A stretch of DNA of 5,388 nucleotides from Anaerolineales bacterium (GTDB lineage Bacteria > Chloroflexota > Anaerolineae > Anaerolineales > UBA4823). A program made the position numbers and the translations under genes. The stretch covers positions 1 through 5,388 of the forward strand of contig JAQUAE010000067.1 of assembly GCA_028687395.1 (NCBI GenBank), given 5' to 3'. Below, piece after piece: positions 1-5,388 of the stretch; the first letter of the stretch is position 1; every line of letters starts with the position of its first letter. The notes under the pieces were generated by a model. That model was not told the DNA's origin, searched no databases, and saw only the letters and a list, made by a program, of their open reading frames with translations.

Positions 1-1
1 C

Positions 2-469
2 CAGCGCGCCGCACGTCCCGGTGACCTCATCCTTATCGATTGGGGCGCCAGGCACGCGGGCTATATCTCCGATCTGACGCGCACATTCAGCCTGGGAGAA
101 CCAGCGCCTGAGTGTACGCACATCGCCAAGGTAGTCGAGAGGGCCAATCTGGCCGGGCGCTCCGCCTGCCGCCCCGGCGTGACCGCCAGCGACGTGGACC
201 AGGCGGCGCGGGCGGTGATCCAGGCAGCCGGATTTGCTGAACAATTCTTCCACCGCACCGGACATGGCATCGGCCTGGAGGCGCACGAGGAGCCTTCCAT
301 CCGCGCTGGGAACCCCGCCCCGCTTTCCTCAGGGATGGTCTTCACCATCGAGCCGGGGATATACTTCGCGGGTAAGGGTGGTGTGCGCATCGAGGATAAC
401 GTTGTGATCAACGATGCGGGTTGCGAGACTCTGAGCACCCTGGATCGCTCGCTGCGCGTCATCGGATAA
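2..469 (+). CDS. M24-family metallopeptidase (Xaa-Pro peptidase-like), C-terminal part
   Basis: This is the last 155 residues of a pita-bread-fold aminopeptidase; the start lies left of the window. The five expected metal ligands of the family are all present in order: D13 (in LIDWGA), D24 (in SDLTRTF), H88 (in GHGIGLEAHE), E117 (in TIEPGIY) and E131 (in RIEDN). H95, seven residues after H88, matches the second active-site histidine of E. coli PepP. Such enzymes bind two divalent metal ions (often Mn or Co) and usually remove an N-terminal residue before proline, or split Xaa-Pro dipeptides, in the cytoplasm. The GHGIGLEAHEEP pattern fits the Xaa-Pro dipeptidase/PepQ-YqhT-like group better than methionine aminopeptidase, but the missing N-terminal domain, which separates these groups, is not visible. 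Family full length is typically about 350-370 residues. The stop is 5 nt before the next gene. Family assignment is firm; exact substrate is inferred. Confidence 0.94.
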   Translation, partial: QRAARPGDLILIDWGARHAGYISDLTRTFSLGEPAPECTHIAKVVERANLAGRSACRPGVTASDVDQAARAVIQAAGFAEQFFHRTGHGIGLEAHEEPSIRAGNPAPLSSGMVFTIEPGIYFAGKGGVRIEDNVVINDAGCETLSTLDRSLRVIG

Positions 470-474
470 GCGCC

Positions 475-1224
475 ATGCTCATTTCCACTGCCGAACCCTA
501 CTTCTTTCCGGGCGACTCCACCGGCTGCCTGTTGATTCACGGTTTCACCAGCTCGCCGAAAGAATTACGCCTGCTCGGCGAACATCTGGCTAACGAGGGG
601 CGCAGCGTCCTGGGTGTGCGCCTGTTTGCCCACGCCACCCAGCCGGAAGACATGCGCCGGGCGCGCTGGCGCGACTGGGTGGCCTCCGCCGAGGATGGCT
701 GGCACCTGTTGCAGCCCTTGTGCCAGCGCGTGGTGCTGGTGGGTATGTCAATGGGCGGCGCCATCGCCTTCATCCTTGCGTCACGCTTCCCAGCCACCGG
801 CGTGGCTGCCCTGGCGACGCCGCACCACACCCCTGGTAACCCGCCCATCTTATTGGCGCGCCTGCTCAGCCTGGTGATGCCCTACCGCGAGAAAGGCCCC
901 CCGCAGTGGGTGGACATGGAAGCCTTCAAACAGCACGTGCGTTATCCGGTCGAATCGACGCGCTCTTACCTGGAATTCGACGCCCTGTTGGGCGAGATGA
1001 GGCGCCAGCTCCCCAAAGTGAAGGCGCCTGTCCTGCTGGTGAACTCGCGCAAAGACCCGACCATCCGGGCTGAGGAAAGGCACATGGAATCGATCCACGC
1101 CGCTTTAGGCAGCCGGGAGGTTTCCACCCACTGGGTGGAAAACAGCGGGCACATCCTGCCCTGGGATTGCGACCGCCGGGAGGTCTTTCAGGAAGTCAGC
1201 AAATTCATCGCCAGGCTCAGATAG
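475..1224 (+). CDS. Alpha/beta hydrolase, carboxylesterase / monoacylglycerol lipase-like
   Basis: A 249-residue soluble serine hydrolase with no signal peptide. The oxyanion-hole motif HGF is at residues 22-24, the nucleophile elbow GMSMGG places the catalytic serine at S92, and the remaining triad members are likely D194 (RKDPT) and H226 (SGHILPWD). Order, spacing and length match the small bacterial carboxylesterase/monoacylglycerol lipase group typified by Geobacillus Est30, which hydrolyses short to medium acyl esters in the cytoplasm. The segment between HGF and the elbow reads LFAHATQPEDM, where relatives often have a glycine-rich form such as GHG. I chose ATG 475 because it lies 5 nt after the peptidase stop and leaves a short N-terminus before HGF, as usual in the family. 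An in-frame TTG at 421 would overlap the peptidase by 49 nt and is less likely. The Shine-Dalgarno sequence is weak, so translational coupling is plausible. The natural substrate is unknown. Confidence 0.92.
   Translation: MLISTAEPYFFPGDSTGCLLIHGFTSSPKELRLLGEHLANEGRSVLGVRLFAHATQPEDMRRARWRDWVASAEDGWHLLQPLCQRVVLVGMSMGGAIAFILASRFPATGVAALATPHHTPGNPPILLARLLSLVMPYREKGPPQWVDMEAFKQHVRYPVESTRSYLEFDALLGEMRRQLPKVKAPVLLVNSRKDPTIRAEERHMESIHAALGSREVSTHWVENSGHILPWDCDRREVFQEVSKFIARLR
1121..1141. repeat. Short perfect inverted repeat inside the hydrolase gene
   Basis: Ten-base arms TTTCCACCCA (1121-1130) and TGGGTGGAAA (1132-1141) flank a single central C. It lies in codons for STHWVE shortly before the catalytic histidine. 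The arms could pair in mRNA after opening a few central bases, or the site could be a chance result of coding. There is no T-run after it, so it is not a terminator. Confidence 0.5.
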
Positions 1225-1233
1225 GATACCAGG

Positions 1234-2373
1234 ATGTATCGCAATCTTTGGCTGGTTGCCCTTTCCCTGTTCCTGTGGGGCATCGGAGAGAGCGCCTTTT
1301 ATTCCTTTCAACCCCTCTATCTGCAACAGTTAGGGGCGGCGCCGGTGACCATCGGGTTGGTGTTCAGCCTGTGCGGGGTGGCGGGGGCTATCTCCCACGT
1401 GCCGGCGGGCTACCTCTCCGACCGCTATGGCAGGAAACCGATGGTGATGGCGGGCTGGATCATCGGTTTGCTAGCTACCGGGTTGATGTCGCTGGCCAGC
1501 GAGCTAACGACCTTCAGCATGGGCATGATCATCTACGGCTCGACCATGTTCGTCATCTCCCCCCTGAACAGCTATATCACTGCGGCGCGGGGCAAGGTGT
1601 CGGTCGAGCGCATCCTGACCCTGGTATCGATTTCTTACAACCTGGGAGCTATCGCCGGTCCGATGATCGGCGGCGCCATCGGCGACCGCTACGGGCTGCG
1701 CATGATCTTCATCGTCGCCTTCTTCATCTTCATCGTCTCAAACGTCACCATGGCCTTCATCCGGCCGCAACCCGTGGAAAAGATGACTACCTCCACACGC
1801 CTCAACGGTCTATTGGGCAACACGCGCTACCTGGCGTTCGTGGCCGTCTTCTTCCTGGCCAGTTTCTCGATGTACCTGCCTCAACCCCTGACCCCGAACT
1901 ACCTGCAGAACGAACGCGGCATGAGCCTGGTGGAGATTGGCCGCCTGTACGGCTTCAATGCCACGGGCATCGTGCTCATCAACCTGTTTCTGGGGAGCCT
2001 GAACGCCAGCACCGGATTCCTTGTCGGCCAGGTCGCGGTAGGCATCTACTGCCTGCTTCTATGGAAAGTCACCGGCTTTCCCTGGTACGCGCTGGCGTTC
2101 TCCTTGCTGGGCGGCTTTCGGCTGGCACGCAACATGGCCATCGCCCAGATCCGGTCGTTTACTCATCAAGCCAATATGGGGCTGGCTTACGCTCTGGCGG
2201 AAACCTTCAACGCCATCGCCATCATCCTGGCCCCCGCCATCGCCGGTTACCTGTACGGCGTGCAACCGATGTGGATTTTCAGCACAAGCCTGGCGCTGAT
2301 CGGCATATCCATCTTGATGACCACGTTCTTCTCGCGCACCCACGGCAAGGGCGTGACAGACTCGCTTGCCTGA
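1234..2373 (+). CDS. Major facilitator superfamily (MFS) transporter
   Basis: A 379-residue, strongly hydrophobic protein with about 12 predicted membrane helices, six on each side of a polar linker near residues 178-198. The MFS motif A lies between helices 2 and 3 at residues 59-69 (GYLSDRYGRKP). A motif-C-like glycine/proline stretch, YNLGAIAGPMIGG, in helix 5 (135-147) is followed by GDRYGLR at 150-156; this combination is common in drug/metabolite antiporters of the superfamily. The second-half copy of motif A is degenerate (GSLNASTGF near 254-262). It sits in the cytoplasmic membrane and probably uses the proton gradient for export or uptake of a small solute, but nothing visible identifies the substrate. 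ATG 1234 is 9 nt after the hydrolase stop; AGGA at 1223-1226 gives a modest ribosome binding site overlapping that stop. Family assignment is firm; the direction of transport is inferred from weak motif evidence. Confidence 0.93.
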   Translation: MYRNLWLVALSLFLWGIGESAFYSFQPLYLQQLGAAPVTIGLVFSLCGVAGAISHVPAGYLSDRYGRKPMVMAGWIIGLLATGLMSLASELTTFSMGMIIYGSTMFVISPLNSYITAARGKVSVERILTLVSISYNLGAIAGPMIGGAIGDRYGLRMIFIVAFFIFIVSNVTMAFIRPQPVEKMTTSTRLNGLLGNTRYLAFVAVFFLASFSMYLPQPLTPNYLQNERGMSLVEIGRLYGFNATGIVLINLFLGSLNASTGFLVGQVAVGIYCLLLWKVTGFPWYALAFSLLGGFRLARNMAIAQIRSFTHQANMGLAYALAETFNAIAIILAPAIAGYLYGVQPMWIFSTSLALIGISILMTTFFSRTHGKGVTDSLA

Positions 2374-2378
2374 CTTTC

Positions 2379-2384
2379 AAGGAG
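2379..2384 (+). promoter_or_regulatory. Ribosome binding site of the PAP2 gene
   Basis: AAGGAG stands 8 nt before ATG 2393. It is the best Shine-Dalgarno match in the plus-strand gene block and decides the start: an in-frame TTG at 2366 lies upstream of this site and overlaps the transporter gene, so it is rejected. Confidence 0.85.
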
Positions 2385-2392
2385 ACGCCAAA

Positions 2393-3385
2393 ATGGAGAG
2401 CTTGAGGGCCCTCGACCTATCGCTTGTCATCCTGGTCCAGAACCTCGGCGCGTGGCTGGCACTCCCGATGACGTGGTTCACCGAGCTAGGAAACGAGGCT
2501 TTCTACATCATAATCGGTCCGGGAATCTTCTGGTGCCTGAACACCGGGTTGGGTTTGCGCGTGGCGCTGATGGTGATGTTCAGCGATGGCTTGAATCAAA
2601 CGCTTAAGCTGGCCTTTCACACTCCCCGACCTTACTGGGTTTCCACCCAGGTGAAAGCCCTGTCCACCGAGACCTCCTTCGGCCTGCCGTCTGGGCACGC
2701 CCAGGACTCGTTGGTGATGTGGGGGACAATCGCTGGTGGAATCCGGAAGCGTTGGGTAAGCGTAGCAATCGTCACGCTGGTCTTCTTGATCGGCTTCTCG
2801 CGGGTATACCTGGGTGTGCATTTCGCCTCGGATGTGCTCGGGGGTTGGTTCGTTGGTGGCGTCCTGCTGTGGCTGGCGGGGCGCTATGAAGCCCGTGCCC
2901 TGGCCTGGCTGCGAAGGTTGCCGGTCTTTGGACAGGCGGGGTTTGCCCTGGCTGTCTCGCTTGCCCTCCTGCTTGCCTCCGGGTTGTTCCGCGCCGGCCT
3001 GTCCGGTTGGGCACTACCTATAGAGTGGGTGCTGAACTCGGCTGCTGCCAATAGCGAAGCGGAGCCCATCCAGCCGCTGGCGCTCTCCGGTGCAGTCACC
3101 GTGTGCGGCGCTTTCCTGGGACTCGCCTGGGGTGCCATCTGGACGTGGCAGCGCGGCGGGTTCGAGGTAGACGGGCCGTGGTGGCAGCGGCTGTTGCGCT
3201 TCTTGGTAGGACTGGCAGGGGTGCTTGTCCTGTGGCTTGGCCTCGGCGCGCTATTCCCGCGCGGCGAGACCTGGCTACCCTATCTCCTGCGCTACCTGCG
3301 CTATGCCGCAATAGGCATGTGGATCACCGGCCTGGCGCCGTTACTCTTCTTTCGCCTCTCGCTGGCGCACCCCCCTCCCCAGTAA
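2393..3385 (+). CDS. PAP2-family membrane phosphatase with C-terminal membrane extension
   Basis: A 330-residue membrane protein carrying the complete PAP2 signature: KX6RP at residues 72-80 (K72, R79, P80), PSGH at 99-102, and SRX5HX3D at 136-147 (S136, R137, H143, D147). In this family H143 is the nucleophile that forms a phosphohistidine and H102 is the general acid. Enzymes of this type dephosphorylate lipid phosphates such as phosphatidate, phosphatidylglycerophosphate or undecaprenyl pyrophosphate at the outer face of the cytoplasmic membrane; which of these is used here cannot be told. The catalytic core ends near residue 165. The remaining half holds about four further hydrophobic segments (approximately 182-203, 228-252, 265-288, 302-323) separated by a polar loop at 213-227 and an amphipathic GPWWQRLLRF stretch, making the protein longer than the minimal family size of around 200 residues. 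The start is fixed by a good ribosome binding site; the gene follows the transporter by 19 nt and is probably the last of the operon. Confidence 0.93.
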   Translation: MESLRALDLSLVILVQNLGAWLALPMTWFTELGNEAFYIIIGPGIFWCLNTGLGLRVALMVMFSDGLNQTLKLAFHTPRPYWVSTQVKALSTETSFGLPSGHAQDSLVMWGTIAGGIRKRWVSVAIVTLVFLIGFSRVYLGVHFASDVLGGWFVGGVLLWLAGRYEARALAWLRRLPVFGQAGFALAVSLALLLASGLFRAGLSGWALPIEWVLNSAAANSEAEPIQPLALSGAVTVCGAFLGLAWGAIWTWQRGGFEVDGPWWQRLLRFLVGLAGVLVLWLGLGALFPRGETWLPYLLRYLRYAAIGMWITGLAPLLFFRLSLAHPPPQ

Positions 3386-3387
3386 GC

Positions 3388-3429
3388 AAATAAAAACGAC
3401 CGCCATGCAAGGCTGACTGCATGGCGGTC
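3388..3429 (-). terminator. Rho-independent terminator of the EF-G-like gene
   Basis: A perfect 12-bp inverted repeat (GACCGCCATGCA at 3398-3409, its complement at 3418-3429) encloses an 8-nt loop. Read on the minus strand, the hairpin is followed after one base by TTTTTATTT (complement of 3388-3396), the classic U-tract, and begins 24 nt beyond the stop of the EF-G-like gene. On the plus strand the hairpin is followed by TGCATCATCCC, with no T-run, so efficient termination of the four-gene plus-strand unit is not supported here. The rest of the convergent gap holds nothing recognisable. Confidence 0.9.
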
Positions 3430-3453
3430 TGCATCATCCCTGGCGATACGCGC

Positions 3454-5388
3454 TTATTCTTCTTTAGCCGCGGCCAGTTCCTTCTGACGAGCGGCAATCA
3501 CCTCAGCAGAGAGGTGCGCGGGAACCACCTCGTAATGCAAGAATTCCATAGTGAAGATGCCTCGCCCGCCGGTAATGGAGCGCAGGTCCGTGGTGTAGCG
3601 CAGCATTTCCGCCAATGGCACCTGCGCGGTGACGATGGAACGCCCCTTCTCGGTCTCCATGCCCTGCACCCGCGCCCGCCGGGTGTTCAAATCGCCCAAC
3701 ACGTCGCCCATGTTGGCTTCGGGCACCACGATGCGGGCATTCATGATGGGCTCCAGCAACACCGGTGAGGCGTCCCGCACGCAGGCTTTGAAGGCTTCTC
3801 GGCCGGCGATTTCGAAAGCTACGGGTTTCGAGTCGACCGGGTGTTCCTTGCCATCGTACACCGATACCTTGACGTTGCGAATAGGGTAGCCAGCAATGGC
3901 ACCCTCTTTCATGACCGCTTTGATGCCTTTTTCAATGGCGGGCATGTAGCTGGACGAGATGGCGCCGCCGAAGACGTCATTCGAGAATACGTAGTCCTCG
4001 TCGGGCGAGGGCTCGACACGCATGGCCACCTCAGCGAACTGACCTGCGCCGCCGGTCTGCTTCTTGTGGCGGTGGGTGGCTTCGCCCTTCTTGGTGATCG
4101 TCTCGAGATAGGGCACCTTGGGCAGGTCGATGCTCAAGGAAGTCTGGAACTTGGCTTCGGCCTTGCGAATGGCAACGTCGATGTGCTGGTCACCCATGCC
4201 CTGCAGGATGGTCTGGTTGGTGGCTGGCTCCTGCCGCCAGGAGAGGGTCATGTCCTCTTCGCACAGGCGGGTCAGGGTGGGACTGATCTTCACCGAGTCG
4301 GCCTGGCTCTTGGGGAAGACTGCCACCTGGTAGAGGGCGTGGGGATATTCCGGCACCGGCAGGGTCAGGGGATGGCCGCGGTCGCACAAGGTATCGCCGG
4401 TGGAAGTCAGGTTGAGTTTGGGCACGCTAGCGATGTCACCGGCGTGAACGACCTTGACGTTGATGGCTTCCTTGCCGCGCAGGAGGTGCAAAGTACCCAG
4501 GCGCTCCTCGTTGGACTTGGTCTGATTCCAGACCCGGCTGTCGGAGCTCACCGTCCCGGAATAGACCCGGAAGTAGGTGATCTTGCCCACGAATGGGTCG
4601 GCGGTCGTCTTCCACACGTACGCCGCCAGGGGGTTGCTATCCACGGCTGACATAGGTTCCTCGCCCTCTTTGCCAGCCGCCACCACGGGGGGAATCTGGG
4701 CCGGCGAAGGGAAGAACTCGATGATGGCATCCAAGAGAGGCTTGAGCCCGATTTCTGCCGAACCAGCAGCGACGAACACCGGGACGAAACTGCCCGCCAG
4801 GATGGCCTGGCGCAAACCGCGCTTGATCTCTTCCTCGCTCAAGGCCAAGCCTTCGAGGTACTTCTCCAGGAGCGCATCCTCGCCTTCGGCAGCCGATTCG
4901 ATCATCTCCATGCGCGCCATCTCGACCTCGTCGGCAAACTCGGCGGGGATGTCCCTGGCTTCCTGGCCGGCGCCTTCGAGGACTTTCAGCGAAACCAGGT
5001 CGAGCACGCCCTTGAAGTCGCCGCGCTCCCCCCAGGGGAGCTGCAAGGGGATCAAACGCTTATCGGTGATCTCGCGCACTGAATCCAACGCCTTGCGGAA
5101 GTTGGCGTTGTCGCGGTTCATCTTATTGATGACCACGAAGCGGGGCAGGTGGAAGCGATCGGCATAATTCCAGGCAAACTCAGTGCCGACCTCCGTCCCG
5201 GCCACGGAGTCGACCAAAATCATCACCCCATCCGCCACGCGCAGGGCGGAAATCATCTCCCCGATGAAATCGCTGTAACCGGGGGTGTCCAGCAAGTTGA
5301 TCTTGTGCTCTTTGTATTCCACGGGTATTACAGCCGTGGAGAGCGAAATGCCGCGGCGGATTTCCTCTTCCTCGAAATCCGAGGCCGT
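3454..5388 (-). CDS. Elongation factor G-like GTPase (EF-G-2 type), N-terminus cut by the window edge
   Basis: The visible 644 codons are open to the right edge; by comparison with Thermus thermophilus EF-G-2 roughly 50 residues, including the P-loop, are missing. A GTG at 5322-5320 is internal, since the frame continues upstream with recognisable switch I (EEEEIRRGIS). Visible residues: G domain about 1-230 with switch II DTPGY (34-38) and G4 NKMN (88-91); domain II about 255-345 (DPFVGKITYFRVYSG); domain III about 350-422; domain IV about 423-543 with the loop QTGGAGQ (444-450) and the tip GKEHPVDS with H516, likely equivalent to the translocation-critical histidine of EF-G; domain V about 544-644. 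All five EF-G domains are therefore represented, so ribosome binding is likely. DTPGY in place of DTPGH sets it with EF-G-2 paralogues rather than canonical FusA. Neither str-operon genes (rpsL, rpsG, tuf) nor tetracycline-resistance features adjoin it. Its job in translation is unknown; a specialised or stress role is inference. Confidence 0.95.
   Translation of the reverse strand, partial: TASDFEEEEIRRGISLSTAVIPVEYKEHKINLLDTPGYSDFIGEMISALRVADGVMILVDSVAGTEVGTEFAWNYADRFHLPRFVVINKMNRDNANFRKALDSVREITDKRLIPLQLPWGERGDFKGVLDLVSLKVLEGAGQEARDIPAEFADEVEMARMEMIESAAEGEDALLEKYLEGLALSEEEIKRGLRQAILAGSFVPVFVAAGSAEIGLKPLLDAIIEFFPSPAQIPPVVAAGKEGEEPMSAVDSNPLAAYVWKTTADPFVGKITYFRVYSGTVSSDSRVWNQTKSNEERLGTLHLLRGKEAINVKVVHAGDIASVPKLNLTSTGDTLCDRGHPLTLPVPEYPHALYQVAVFPKSQADSVKISPTLTRLCEEDMTLSWRQEPATNQTILQGMGDQHIDVAIRKAEAKFQTSLSIDLPKVPYLETITKKGEATHRHKKQTGGAGQFAEVAMRVEPSPDEDYVFSNDVFGGAISSSYMPAIEKGIKAVMKEGAIAGYPIRNVKVSVYDGKEHPVDSKPVAFEIAGREAFKACVRDASPVLLEPIMNARIVVPEANMGDVLGDLNTRRARVQGMETEKGRSIVTAQVPLAEMLRYTTDLRSITGGRGIFTMEFLHYEVVPAHLSAEVIAARQKELAAAKEE

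Noticed and set aside
421..474. Upstream TTG start for the hydrolase giving 18 extra residues.
   Set aside because: It would overlap the peptidase gene by 49 nt and add a polar stretch not typical before the HGF motif; ATG 475 fits the family length.
1167..2405. A 412-codon open frame overlapping the transporter gene on the same strand.
   Set aside because: Its product is rich in Arg, His, Gly and Pro with no domain logic, as expected of a shifted frame in GC-rich DNA, while the frame of the transporter shows clear membrane helices and MFS motifs.
3841..4650. A 269-codon plus-strand open frame opposite the EF-G-like gene.
   Set aside because: It is antisense to highly conserved EF-G domains II-IV, has no recognisable motif and no supporting ribosome binding site; it is a shadow of the minus-strand codons.
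4577..5167. A 196-codon plus-strand open frame opposite the G domain of the EF-G-like gene.
   Set aside because: It is Ser/Arg/Ala-rich low-complexity translation antisense to a well-conserved gene, with no independent evidence.
5320..5322. GTG as the start of the EF-G-like protein.
   Set aside because: The frame stays open to the window edge and the upstream codons encode switch I of the G domain, so this GTG is an internal valine codon.
3454..5388. Possibility that the EF-G-like gene is a ribosomal protection (Tet) resistance gene.
   Set aside because: The domain IV loop, DTPGY switch and overall pattern resemble EF-G-2 rather than TetM/TetO, and no resistance or mobile-element context adjoins it.

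Overview
The window is a compact, GC-rich bacterial stretch with five genes and almost no intergenic space. Four genes run on the plus strand: the 3' end of an M24 metallopeptidase, an alpha/beta hydrolase, an MFS transporter and a PAP2-family membrane phosphatase. They meet, tail to tail, one long minus-strand gene for an elongation factor G-like GTPase whose 5' end lies beyond the right edge. The gene families, the GC-rich codon use and the look of the hydrolase and PAP2 proteins suggest a Chloroflexota-like (perhaps Anaerolineae) environmental bacterium. That is an impression from protein style, not a demonstrated assignment.

Left block (2-3385, plus). The gaps between stop and next start are 5, 9 and 19 nt, so the four genes look like one transcription unit whose promoter lies left of the window. 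The two soluble enzymes (peptidase, esterase/lipase-like hydrolase) and two membrane proteins (transporter, lipid-phosphate phosphatase) do not form an obvious single pathway. A general nutrient-scavenging or envelope-housekeeping operon is the most that can be inferred.

Right block (3454-5388, minus). This is an EF-G paralogue of the EF-G-2 type (as in Thermus thermophilus EF-G-2), not the canonical FusA: its switch II motif reads DTPGY instead of DTPGH, and its G4 motif reads NKMN instead of NKMD. A canonical fusA is expected elsewhere in the genome.

Junction (3386-3453). The 68-nt convergent gap holds one strong hairpin with a U-tract only in the minus-strand direction, so it is a Rho-independent terminator for the EF-G-like gene. 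No RNA genes, CRISPR arrays, insertion sequences or phage elements were seen. I found no clear evidence of a previously undescribed system; the most notable point is the altered GTPase motif set of the EF-G-like protein.
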